DNA of 14,635 nt from DASUZD01 sp036377055 (GTDB lineage Bacteria > Actinomycetota > Thermoleophilia > Gaiellales > Gaiellaceae): contig DASUZD010000249.1 in assembly GCA_036377055.1 (NCBI GenBank), positions 1 to 14,635 on the forward strand, in the 5' to 3' direction. Below are positions 1-6,359 of the stretch, one piece after another. The position numbers and the translations under genes are program-made. The notes below the pieces were generated by a model, which made no database searches, was not told where the DNA came from, and saw only the letters and a program-made list of their open reading frames with translations. Position 1 is the first letter of the stretch. The number at the start of each line of letters is the position of its first letter.

Positions 1-777
1 GTCGAGCTCGTTCCACGTCACCGGCGCCGAGACCTGCGCGCCGGGCCGAGCCCGCACCGACCACGCGCCGAAGACGGTCTTGTGCGGCGCGTTCTGGTTG
101 TAGTCGACGAAGACGCGCCGGCCGCGCTCCTCCTTCCACCACGCAGATGTGATCAGGTCGGGGCGGCGGCGCTCAAGCTCGCGCGCGGCGGCGACGGCTG
201 CCGCTCGCACCTGATACGAGTCCCACCGCGGCTCGAGGCGGACGTAGACATGAAGGCCGCGGTTCCCGGTCGTCTTCGGAAAGCCGGCGATCCCGAGCTC
301 GTCGAGCAGGCGACGCAGCTCGCCGGCTGCCGCCCGCACGTCGTCGAAGTCCACGCCAGGCTGCGGGTCGAGGTCGAGGCGCAGCTCGTCGGCGACGTCG
401 GCGCGGTCGCTGAGATACGGCCAGATGTGGAAGCCGAGGCAGGCGAGGTTGACGGCCCAGACCACGTGAGCCATGTCGGCGAGGACGAGCGCGCGTGAGG
501 TCGTCCCGTTGGGCGTGCTGACGATCGTGGTCTCGAGCCACTCGGGCACGTTCTCGGGGACGCGCTTCTGGAAGAACGACGTGCCCTCGGCGCCGTGCGG
601 AAACCGCTGCATGAGCGTCGGCCGCCCGCCGGCCGCGCGCATCAGCGGCTCGGCGACCGCGAGGTAGTACCGCACCAGGTCGAGCTTCGTCTCCCCGCGC
701 TCCGAGAAGAAGACCTTCTGCGGGCTCGTGATTGCGATCTCTCGGCCCGCGACCTCGAGCGCGTGCTCCACGGTCAC
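1..777 (-). CDS. ligD: LigD-type NHEJ DNA polymerase/primase domain protein (3' end outside window)
   Basis: Reading leftward from GTG at 777, 259 codons stay open to the window edge. The protein matches the polymerase (PrimPol/AEP) domain of bacterial ligase D, which fills and extends broken ends with ribo- or deoxyribonucleotides in Ku-dependent end joining. Visible hallmarks: the N-terminal PQKVFF, then QRFPHG, FFQKR, the catalytic pair in LDLDPQPGVDF, GNRGLHVYV (nucleotide-binding histidine), and VFVDYNQN with the third acidic residue. The polymerase domain starts at the N-terminus. The gene is therefore either a stand-alone polymerase or a LigD whose ligase/phosphoesterase modules lie beyond the window; the sequence cannot tell. 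A second GTG six bases downstream (771) is an alternative start, and no clear ribosome-binding site is seen. No ku gene is visible here. The domain call is secure; the symbol is by family. Confidence 0.9.
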   Translation of the reverse strand, partial: MTVEHALEVAGREIAITSPQKVFFSERGETKLDLVRYYLAVAEPLMRAAGGRPTLMQRFPHGAEGTSFFQKRVPENVPEWLETTIVSTPNGTTSRALVLADMAHVVWAVNLACLGFHIWPYLSDRADVADELRLDLDPQPGVDFDDVRAAAGELRRLLDELGIAGFPKTTGNRGLHVYVRLEPRWDSYQVRAAAVAAARELERRRPDLITSAWWKEERGRRVFVDYNQNAPHKTVFGAWSVRARPGAQVSAPVTWNELD

Positions 778-786
778 CTGGCCAAC

Positions 787-807
787 CGTAGCCGGAGCCA
801 GGCTACG
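787..807. promoter_or_regulatory. 7-bp perfect dyad upstream of the ligD-type gene
   Basis: CGTAGCC and GGCTACG form perfect inverted arms around a 7-nt spacer, ending 9 nt before the GTG of the polymerase gene on the minus strand. It could be an operator or a small hairpin in the mRNA leader. The gap between the two divergent genes (778-885) holds nothing else I can support. Confidence 0.35.
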
Positions 808-885
808 ACGCGCCACCGCGCGACAGACCCCACGCGAGGGTTTGCACCGCTCGCAGACGCCTCGTACTCTCCTCCGCGACGCTCG

Positions 886-1275
886 GTGATTGACAGCGAA
901 GCCCTCTTGATCGAGATCTGCGGCGATGCCAACGTCGCAGCATTCAAGGAGGTAAAGCTCACGTCCATGCGGCTCGCGCGAGCCGTGAAGGAGGTGATCG
1001 CCGAGGAGCTTGACGGCGACCTTCCGCGTAAGGGAAAACATTTCCTGAGGACGGAGAAAGGCATCTGGCGCCTCGCCGCTCGCGAGAACACCGATAACAC
1101 GACCGAGGAGCGCGCGCACAAGCGGATGGGAGCGCATCTCGTGCAGGTCTTCGGCGACATCAACGAACGCCGCCGCGAGCGCGGTTGGATTACCGTCGAG
1201 GAGCTTTACGGCCGCCATGGTGTTCACTTCGACGGCGATCGCATCGTGAAGAAGGTCATCGACCGACTCCGCTAG
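886..1275 (+). CDS. hypothetical protein, about 129 aa
   Basis: Not recognised. From GTG 886 the frame encodes a charged, largely helical-looking soluble protein. The middle is basic (LPRKGKHFLRTEKGIWRLAAR) and the C-terminal part, starting at ERAHKRMGAHLVQVF, ends in IVKKVIDRLR. There is no membrane segment or signal peptide. The frame is open well upstream of 886, but that part is arginine/proline-rich and reads as a shadow of the opposite-strand polymerase gene, so GTG 886 is preferred. ATG 967 is another option: an AAGGAGGT lies at 946-953, but 13 nt away is long, and the same string recurs at 988 simply as Lys-Glu-Val codons. Third codon positions contain noticeably more A/T than in neighbours (for example GAT, AAA, CTT, GGT), hinting at a different history. 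It is divergent from the polymerase gene; a functional link is only a guess. Confidence 0.6.
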   Translation: MIDSEALLIEICGDANVAAFKEVKLTSMRLARAVKEVIAEELDGDLPRKGKHFLRTEKGIWRLAARENTDNTTEERAHKRMGAHLVQVFGDINERRRERGWITVEELYGRHGVHFDGDRIVKKVIDRLR

Positions 1276-1301
1276 CAAGGGCGGCGCGAGCGACCTCCAA
1301 C

Positions 1302-1349
1302 CGGACCGGGCAGTCCGCTTTGTGCTACGGTAAGCGGACTGATGAGTCC
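1302..1349. promoter_or_regulatory. Cluster of GGAC/GTCC dyads, likely TetR operator for the MFS-tetR operon
   Basis: Four half-sites occur in 48 bp just before the exporter gene: CGGAC (1302), AGTCCGCTT (1312), AAGCGGACT (1332) and AGTCC (1345). They can be read as one large dyad with 10-bp perfect arms (CAGTCCGCTT 1311-1320, AAGCGGACTG 1332-1341) or as two short palindromes, CGGAC-6-GTCCG (1302-1317) and GGACT-4-AGTCC (1336-1349). TetR repressors of exporters commonly bind such palindromes next to their own operon. The TetR gene here is the second gene of that operon, so autoregulation is inferred. Confidence 0.6.
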
Positions 1350-1351
1350 AC

Positions 1352-2812
1352 ATGAGAGTGAGGCAGCCGCCGATGCGTAGAGCAACGAACCCCTGGGTCG
1401 TCCTCGTCCTGATCTGCCTGGCGCAGTTCATGGTCGTCCTCGATGCGACGATCGTGAACGTCGCGCTCCCGTCGATCCAGAAGGATCTCAGCCTTTCCGA
1501 GGGCAGCCTCCAGTGGATCGTGAACGCCTACACGCTCGTCTTCGGTGGGTTCCTGCTCCTCGGCGGCCGCGCCGGCGACCTGCTCGGCCGCAAGCGGCTG
1601 TTCCTGATCGGGCTCGTGATCTTCACGGCCGCTTCGCTGCTCGACGGCCTCTCTTCGAGCCTCGGCATGCTCGTGGCCTCGCGCTCCCTTCAGGGGCTCG
1701 GCGCGGCGCTGATCTCGCCGGCCGCGCTCTCGATCATCTCGACGACCTTCGCCGAAGGCGCCGAGCGCGCGCGAGCGCTCGCCGTCTGGGCCGCGATCGC
1801 GATCGGCGGCGCCGCGGTCGGCCTGATCCTCGGCGGCGTGCTGACGCAGTACTTCTCGTGGCCCTGGATCTTCTTCGTCAACGTCCCCGTCGGCATCGCC
1901 GTCTTCCTGCTCTCGCTGCGCCTGATCCCGGAGTCGCGCGACGCGCTGGCGCACCGCAGCTACGACGTCGCGGGCGCCGTCACCGTCACCGGCGGCTTGA
2001 TGTCGCTCGTCTACGCGATCGTCGACGCGCAGACCGCCGGCTGGGGATCCACGAAGACGCTCGGCTTCTTCGCGCTCGCCATCGTCCTGCTCGCCGCGTT
2101 CGTCGCGATCGAGCTGCGTGCGAAGGCGCCGCTGGTGCGGCTCTCGATCTTCCGGATCCGCTCGCTGCTGACGGCGAACCTCGCGATGTTCCTCGCCATG
2201 TCGGGGATGTTCGCGATGTTCTTCTTCAACACGCTCTACATCCAGCACGTGCTCGGCTACGGCCCGCTGAAGGCCGGACTCGCGTTCCTGCCGTTCACGG
2301 CCGGGGTCATGATCTCGGCCGGGATCGCGTCGCAGTTCGCGCCGCGGCTCGGCGTCCGGCCGGTCGCCGCGGTCGGGATGCTGCTCGCCGCCGGCGGCCT
2401 CCTGTTGCTGACGCAGCTGCCGGTGCACGGCTCCTACGTCGCGAACGTGCTTCCGTCGATCGTGCTCTCGTCGCTCGGCATGGGCGCCGTCTTCATGCCG
2501 CTGACGCTCGTCGCGACCACCGGGCTCGACAACGAGGACCAGGGCCTCGCATCGGGCCTCTTCAACACGTCGCAGCAGGTCGGCGGCGCGCTCGGCCTTG
2601 CCGTGCTCTCGACGCTCGCTACGAGCAAGACTGCCTCCGCCGGGGGTCCGCCGCTGCATGCGCTTGTCGTCGGCTTCCACTGGGCGTTCGCGGCCGGCGC
2701 CGTCGTAATGGTCGCGGCGCTCGCCGTGATGGTCGCTCTCCTCCGCCGCCGGCACGTCGCCCGGATCGAGGAGCAGGCGGCGTCCGGCGAAGCCGTCATC
2801 GTCGGAGCCTGA
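1352..2812 (+). CDS. DHA2-family (EmrB/QacA) 14-TM MFS drug exporter
   Basis: This 486-aa integral membrane protein belongs to the proton-driven DHA2 branch of the major facilitator superfamily, which exports lipophilic drugs and dyes. Signature segments: motif D1 DATIVNVALPSI (residues 31-42) in helix 1; motif A GGRAGDLLGRKR (71-82) in the helix 2-3 loop; the antiporter-type region GAAVGLILGG (153-162) leading to WPWIFFVNVPVG (170-181). Length and hydrophobic profile fit 14 helices. The charged C-terminal tail begins LRRRHVARIEEQ. ATG 1352 is the first start; ATG 1373 (residue 8) is equally plausible because neither has a strong ribosome-binding site and the extra residues precede helix 1. 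Its TGA shares bases with the ATG of the downstream tetR gene, so the two are probably translationally coupled. The substrate cannot be told from sequence. Confidence 0.93.
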   Translation: MRVRQPPMRRATNPWVVLVLICLAQFMVVLDATIVNVALPSIQKDLSLSEGSLQWIVNAYTLVFGGFLLLGGRAGDLLGRKRLFLIGLVIFTAASLLDGLSSSLGMLVASRSLQGLGAALISPAALSIISTTFAEGAERARALAVWAAIAIGGAAVGLILGGVLTQYFSWPWIFFVNVPVGIAVFLLSLRLIPESRDALAHRSYDVAGAVTVTGGLMSLVYAIVDAQTAGWGSTKTLGFFALAIVLLAAFVAIELRAKAPLVRLSIFRIRSLLTANLAMFLAMSGMFAMFFFNTLYIQHVLGYGPLKAGLAFLPFTAGVMISAGIASQFAPRLGVRPVAAVGMLLAAGGLLLLTQLPVHGSYVANVLPSIVLSSLGMGAVFMPLTLVATTGLDNEDQGLASGLFNTSQQVGGALGLAVLSTLATSKTASAGGPPLHALVVGFHWAFAAGAVVMVAALAVMVALLRRRHVARIEEQAASGEAVIVGA

Positions 2813-3357
2813 TGACCGCCCTGCGCGCCGACGCGCAGCGGAACCTCGGCCGCATCCTCGAGGCGGCCTCCGACGCCTACGCCGAGCTCGGCCCGGACGT
2901 GACGATCGACGAGATCGCACGCCGGGCCGGCGTCGGCCACGGCACCGTCTGCCGCCGCTTCCCGACCAAAGACGCGCTGCGCGCGGCCGTGATCCGCGCC
3001 CGCCTCGACGAGCTACTCGCGCGCGCGCGCGAGCTCATCGAGAAGCCCGACGCCGGCGCGGCGCTCGAGGAGTTCGTGTGGACCGCGGCCGAGTCGGCCC
3101 GGCGCGACCGCGCCCTTTTCGAAGGGATCGAGCAGTGCAGCTCCTTCGCGGACGTGGCAGCCGCCAAGCAGGAGCTGCACGAGACCGTCAACGGGCTGAT
3201 CCGCCGCGCGCAGCAGGCGGGAGCGGTGCGGGACGGGCTCGACGCGCGCGACGTCGGCGCCCTCGTCGGCGCAGCGATCCAGGCGTCCGTTCATGCGGAA
3301 CGCGGCGACGTTTGGCGTCGCTACGTCCAGGTCGTGCTGGACGGCTTGCGGGCCTAA
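2812..3357 (+). CDS. TetR-family transcriptional repressor
   Basis: A 181-aa regulator. The N-terminal DNA-binding domain is clear: RNLGRILEAASDAYAELGPD forms the first helices and the helix-turn-helix is TIDEIARRAGVGHGTVCRRF (residues 31-50), followed by PTKDALRAAVI. The rest is a helical ligand-binding/dimerisation domain with no sequence-level ligand clue. ATG 2812 overlaps the exporter stop codon (TGATG), making a bicistronic unit. It most likely represses the exporter and itself by binding the dyad cluster at 1302-1349 and releases it when an exported compound binds. Its TAA overlaps the TAG of the convergent membrane-protein gene. The family is certain; the target is inferred from context. 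Confidence 0.92.
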   Translation: MTALRADAQRNLGRILEAASDAYAELGPDVTIDEIARRAGVGHGTVCRRFPTKDALRAAVIRARLDELLARARELIEKPDAGAALEEFVWTAAESARRDRALFEGIEQCSSFADVAAAKQELHETVNGLIRRAQQAGAVRDGLDARDVGALVGAAIQASVHAERGDVWRRYVQVVLDGLRA

Positions 3358-3776
3358 CGCGCGGGCGCGGTGGTGCGCTCCGGCGCCGTGTGCCATTGCA
3401 GAAGCCACAGGACGCCGAGGACGCCGAGACCGACCGACGCGAGCAGGTCGAGGTTCAGCCCCCAGCCGACGCGGACGAGCGGGCCGAGAGCCGCGCCGTC
3501 GACCACGCGCTCGAGGTGGCTGCGGTCGTACGCGGAGACGCCGGCCGAGACGAGGCTCGCCGCGAGCATGACGAGGCCGCACTCGCGCCGCCTGCGCGCG
3601 CGGTAGACCAGAAGCCCCGCCGCCACCGCGACCGCGCCGACGATCCAACCGTCGTTCGTGCCGTCGATCCCGCTCACGCTCCGCCCGGGTGCGCTCACCC
3701 AGGTGCCGATCGCGCCGAGCGCCATCAGAAACGCAGCGATCCACGCTGCGCCGAGCAGCTTCTCCCGCCGTTCCAT
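3354..3776 (-). CDS. Small four-helix membrane protein, unknown function
   Basis: A 140-aa protein with about four hydrophobic segments: residues 8-28 (LLGAAWIAAFLMALGAIG), 45-58, 67-83 and 109-127. A short extracytoplasmic-looking loop between the first two carries SVSGIDGTNDGW. Similar small proteins with a W/G-rich first loop of the SGxDGxDGW kind are common in actinobacteria and have no assigned role. A purine-rich GGGGGAGGGG lies directly before the ATG and supports the start. Basic runs (RARRRRE at 59-65) suggest a cytoplasmic loop. It is convergent with tetR (stop codons overlap) and on the same strand as the upstream merR-like gene, about 100 bp away. I see no terminator or strong promoter in that gap (3777-3876). 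Confidence 0.75.
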   Translation of the reverse strand: MERREKLLGAAWIAAFLMALGAIGTWVSAPGRSVSGIDGTNDGWIVGAVAVAAGLLVYRARRRRECGLVMLAASLVSAGVSAYDRSHLERVVDGAALGPLVRVGWGLNLDLLASVGLGVLGVLWLLQWHTAPERTTAPAR

Positions 3777-3876
3777 CCCCTCCCCCGGGACGCCGCTCGC
3801 AGCTTGCGGCCGTTCACGCCGGTTCGCACTAGACCCTCAGCGGGAGATCCCCTATCCGATTCGGCGGGGAGGTCAC

Positions 3877-4299
3877 TCAGCTGAGGAGGTGCTCGCGCTC
3901 AGGTAGGCGCGCGGGTTCGAAGAGCGGACAGTCGTCAAGGGTCGGACAGACGCAGCGCGCGGCGTCCTCGAGCCAGCCCCGAACGAGCTCCGCACGTTCG
4001 ATCAGCGCCACGAGCTCGGGAAGCTTCCGCTCCGCCACCTCACGCAATCGGTCCGTCGCCGCAACGTCGTCCACCGAGGCGCGGAGCAACAGCCGGATCT
4101 CGTCGAGCGTCAGGCCGGCTCGCTGCGCGGTCTCGATCACGGCGAGGGTGCGGACGACGTCTCGCGGGTAGCGTCGGCGACCGCTGACCCGCACAGGCTC
4201 GGGCAGGAGACCGATCTCCTCGTAGTAGCGAATCGCCGAAGCCGCCTTCCCGCTCTCGCGAGCGACCTCGCCGATGCTGAGCTCAGGGATCTCGATCAC
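3877..4299 (-). CDS. MerR-family regulator with SoxR-like three-cysteine motif
   Basis: 140 aa. The winged helix starts at LSIGEVARESGKAASAIRYYEEIGL (residues 7-31 region), followed by the family's RVSGRRRYPRDVVRTL and QRAGLTLDEIRLLL, then a long dimerisation helix and a Cys cluster, CVCPTLDDCPLF. The cysteines (C116, C118, C124) line up with three of the four [2Fe-2S] ligands of SoxR (122, 124, 130 in E. coli). The first ligand position is alanine here, so a SoxR-type cluster is unlikely without another ligand; a thiolate metal or redox sensor is possible. It starts at GTG 4299 with only a weak AAGGG before it. It is divergent from a Cys-Cys protein gene, with a 19-bp-spacer promoter between them. 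The family is certain; the signal is unknown. Confidence 0.9.
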   Translation of the reverse strand: MIEIPELSIGEVARESGKAASAIRYYEEIGLLPEPVRVSGRRRYPRDVVRTLAVIETAQRAGLTLDEIRLLLRASVDDVAATDRLREVAERKLPELVALIERAELVRGWLEDAARCVCPTLDDCPLFEPARLPEREHLLS

Positions 4300-4303
4300 G
4301 CCC

Positions 4304-4334
4304 TTGACATCAAGCCGACTTGAACTAGCACACT
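4304..4334 (+). promoter_or_regulatory. MerR-type promoter with 19-bp spacer and dyad operator
   Basis: A perfect -35 TTGACA (4304-4309) is followed after 19 bp by CACACT (4329-4334), a fair -10. A spacer of 19 rather than 17 bp is the hallmark of promoters that MerR proteins activate by untwisting DNA. Inside the spacer sits the dyad TCAAG-ccga-CTTGA (4310-4323), the same core as the SoxR box (TCAAG-ttaa-CTTGA). A direct repeat ACTAGC-ac-ACTAGC (4324-4337) covers the -10 region. The promoter points at the Cys-Cys gene. Box positions are by eye. Confidence 0.65.
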
Positions 4335-4373
4335 AGCGGAGACGTGATGGTCGCGAAAAAGAGGAGGAACGTG

Positions 4374-4688
4374 ATGCAACAGATAACCAACGAGACCCCG
4401 GTCGCCTGCACGCTCGGATCGGCGAAGCTCGGAACACAGGTTGAGCGGTGGGACGAGCTCTACGCCGAAGCCGGGGCCGAGCGGCGCGAGACGGACGAGG
4501 GCCTGCGCGTCTCCTTCCGTCGCGCCCCCGGCGTCGAGCGCGAGCTGCGGGATCTCGTCGCCGTCGAGACCGAATGCTGCGCCTGGGCCGACTGGACAGT
4601 CCAGGCCGACGCCGACGAGCTCGTCCTCGAGGTCACCTCTCGCGAAGACGGCCTGCCGGTGCTGCACAGCTGGTTCCTCGCGGGCTGA
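4374..4688 (+). CDS. Small Cys-Cys protein (ACTL...ECC family), MerR-regulated
   Basis: 104 aa, soluble. It begins near PVACTLGSAKLGTQVERWDEL and has ETECCAWADW in the second half (C12, C68, C69), then an alternating hydrophobic C-terminus, LVLEVTSREDGLPVLHSWF. I recognise the pattern ACTL ... E-x-CC-x-F/W as a recurrent small actinobacterial protein found beside MerR-like regulators, but no biochemical function is known to me. The vicinal cysteines suggest soft-metal or oxidant binding. ATG 4374 is chosen because GAGGAGG (4361-4367) is 6 nt upstream. The frame is open from GTG 4344, but that would bury the ribosome-binding site in coding sequence. The gene is 3 nt from the next gene and divergent from the MerR gene. 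Function is inferred from cysteines and context only. Confidence 0.8.
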   Translation: MQQITNETPVACTLGSAKLGTQVERWDELYAEAGAERRETDEGLRVSFRRAPGVERELRDLVAVETECCAWADWTVQADADELVLEVTSREDGLPVLHSWFLAG

Positions 4689-4691
4689 CCG

Positions 4692-4889
4692 TTGCTCACC
4701 GCCTTCGGCGCCGCCGCCGTCACGCTCATGGCGTCGACGTACGCGCTCGAGGATCGACACCGAGGCTTCGTCCTCGCGTTCGCGTGCGGGTGCGCGCTCT
4801 CGAGCGTGTACGGGTTCCTCGCACGAGCTTGGCCGCTTGGCGTCGTCGAAGCGCTCTGGGCGTTTCTGGCTCTTCGCGCGCGACACTGA
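4692..4889 (+). CDS. 65-aa two-helix membrane protein with Cys-Gly-Cys
   Basis: It starts at TTG 4692, 3 nt after the preceding stop, so it is probably co-transcribed and coupled. There are two hydrophobic stretches, residues 3-19 and 26-43, and a third amphipathic one, 49-62. The core reads YALEDRHRGFVLAFACGC, then SSVYGFLARAWPLGVVEALW. C32 and C34 lie in the putative second helix, like the paired cysteines in small mercury-transport proteins, though there is no recognisable MerT/E/F sequence. The VYGF...AWPxGxVEAxWA pattern recurs in small actinobacterial membrane proteins of unknown function, as far as I recall. Codon third positions are strongly G/C, supporting a real gene. With the MerR-like regulator and Cys-Cys protein it forms a three-gene thiol module. 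Confidence 0.72.
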   Translation: MLTAFGAAAVTLMASTYALEDRHRGFVLAFACGCALSSVYGFLARAWPLGVVEALWAFLALRARH

Positions 4890-4955
4890 CCCGCTACGAG
4901 GGGTTCACATCGAGGCGCCGCACTGCCAAACTGGCTACGGGGCAGGCCGAGCCGC

Positions 4956-5656
4956 TTGGAAGTGATCAGCATCGTCGCGGACGTCGTCACCGCGGTTGCA
5001 CTGGCGGTGGGCGTCCTCGTGTGGCGGTCGTTCGGCGCAGCGGCCGAGCAGGCGTCGAAGGACCAAGCCGAGGAGATCGTGCGGCGAATCAACTGTCGGC
5101 TGTGCTCGCCCGAGAGCTCGAGCAGACACGGGGCACGGAGCGCCAGGAGCTCCGCTTCACGAGCTACGGCATGCTGTGGGCCGAGATGCGCCCCTTGGCG
5201 ATCTACGACGACGCTCCGATCAACACGCAGACGATGAAGGACATGTCGAAGAAGCTGAGCGACTGGTACTTCTCGGCCAACGGCGGGCTGATGCTCTCGA
5301 GTCACAACCGCGACCTCTACTTCGCGTTCCAGGACCTCGTCAGCCGTGTGGCGGAAGAAGAGCACGCGTGGGAAGCCGAACGGACACGCGAGCCCAAGGG
5401 CACGTTCGACGCCGCTTTGAAACGGATCGGACTCGAGAGAGCTCGGGCGTTCATCGGGTACCTCGACGAAGCAACGCCTCAGAGCTGGCCGCCCGACGGC
5501 CTCGAGGAAAGAGCGCGCCTATGGCGCGAGGACGTCGGCAACCTGGCCACCAGATGGCCCGAGCTCGACAAGCGCGAGCGCTTCGCGGTGTTGCAGCAAG
5601 CGGCGAGCACGTTGCGGACCGGCCTGACGAAGGACGTCGAAAGCCGGCTTCGATGA
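4956..5656 (+). pseudogene. Membrane-anchored hypothetical protein, frameshifted near 5081-5095
   Basis: The N-terminal part (TTG 4956 or GTG 4962) reads VISIVADVVTAVALAVGVLV, a single membrane anchor, then RSFGAAAEQASKDQAEEIVRRIN. After that the frame degenerates into Ser/Arg/Cys-rich sequence. The frame one base back (-1) then continues sensibly: QLSAVLARELEQTRG, ELRFTSYGMLWAEMRPLAIY, MKDMSKKLSDWYFSANGGLM and FAFQDLVSRVAEEE, ending ESRLR at 5656. The two pieces join naturally if one base is missing around 5081-5095. The intact protein would be about 233 aa: anchor, coiled linker and a helical cytoplasmic domain. The -LSxWYF...GG- block is reminiscent of unnamed membrane-anchored bacterial proteins. 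The downstream piece could also be a separate gene starting near GTG 5105 or ATG 5170. Sequencing error and true inactivation are both possible; no slippery heptamer was seen. Confidence 0.6.
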
Positions 5657-5675
5657 CCCGAGTCGCAACGGCGCG

Positions 5676-6359
5676 ATGAAGGTCTGCGTAGTCGGAGCCT
5701 CCGGCAAGCTCGGGCGGTACATGGTGGAGCACGCGCTCGACCGCGGCTACGAGGTGGTCGGCGTGTGCCGGGCGGAGAGCGTCGGGAAGCTCGACGCGTT
5801 CAAGGGGCGCATCAGCCTCGTCCCCGGAGCGACAGACGATCCCCAGGTGATCGCGAAGGCCGTCGCCGGGTGCGACGGGGTGGTCGTCGTGCTCGTCCCA
5901 CGAGGAGTCCACGGCTACTCGACCGGAACGGCCCAGGCCGTGCTCGACCACGCGCCGCCGGGCGCGCGGCTCGTGTTCTCCTGCGGGTGGCACATCACGC
6001 GCGACGGCAAGGACGTCTACCCATGGAAGATCAAGGCGATCGTCAAGGTCCTCGGCCCGATCGCGCGCCTCGCACGGTTCGCCGACCTCGACGACCAGGT
6101 GGAGGCATGCCGGCGCGTATTCGACAGCGACACGAGATGGACGGTCGTCCGCGGGAGCGACCTCGAGGAGGGCGAGAGCCAGGGCCTGCCGGTGTGGAGC
6201 CGGCACGTCGGCGACCCCATCCTCGCGAGCAACCTCACGCGCCGCGTCGACTTCGCCCTGTTCATGGTCGACGCGCTCGAGAACGACGAGCTGATCCACG
6301 AGGCGCCGGCGATCGTCGGGCGGCAGACGCCTTCCGCGCTCGCGCACGCGGCGTCTTAG
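5676..6359 (+). CDS. NAD(P)-binding atypical SDR (NmrA/YwnB-like)
   Basis: 227 aa. The N-terminal Rossmann signature is MKVCVVGASGKLGRYMVEHAL, with GxSGxxG at residues 7-12, as in atypical short-chain dehydrogenases that bind NAD(P)H. It continues VVGVCRAESVGKLDAF and ISLVPGATDDPQVIAKAVAGCDGVVVVL, the usual layout with a D-x-x-D after the third strand. The middle has LVFSCGWHI and the C-terminal half WTVVRGSDLEEG. No canonical Ser-Tyr-x3-Lys triad is evident, so it may be a redox sensor or an isomerase/reductase of unknown substrate. It starts 19 nt after the broken membrane-protein gene with no clear ribosome-binding site, and its TAG overlaps the pnkp stop on the opposite strand. The fold is confident; the substrate is unknown. 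Confidence 0.85.
   Translation: MKVCVVGASGKLGRYMVEHALDRGYEVVGVCRAESVGKLDAFKGRISLVPGATDDPQVIAKAVAGCDGVVVVLVPRGVHGYSTGTAQAVLDHAPPGARLVFSCGWHITRDGKDVYPWKIKAIVKVLGPIARLARFADLDDQVEACRRVFDSDTRWTVVRGSDLEEGESQGLPVWSRHVGDPILASNLTRRVDFALFMVDALENDELIHEAPAIVGRQTPSALAHAAS

Noticed and set aside
595..885. Upstream extension of the 886-1275 protein
   Set aside because: Residues encoded there are Arg/Pro-rich antisense of the polymerase gene; coding character begins only near 886.
946..995. Two AAGGAGGT strings as ribosome-binding sites
   Set aside because: Both are in-frame Lys-Glu-Val codons of the same protein; the first is 13 nt from ATG 967 and the second has no suitably spaced start.
1325..2920. Long minus-strand open frame (531 codons) opposite the MFS gene
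   Set aside because: Its translation is almost all Arg/Asp/Glu/Gly repeats with no fold signal, as expected of the antisense frame of a high-GC gene. The plus strand has clear DHA2 motifs.
3835..3885. Hairpins after the MerR gene (for example CTCAGCTGAG, TCCCC/GGGGA)
   Set aside because: Short palindromes with no loop or with 5-bp arms only; expected by chance in this GC-rich sequence and not clearly terminators.
5060..5100. Programmed -1 frameshifting in the membrane-anchored protein
   Set aside because: I found no X-XXY-YYZ slippery heptamer and no obvious downstream pseudoknot; a one-base loss is simpler.
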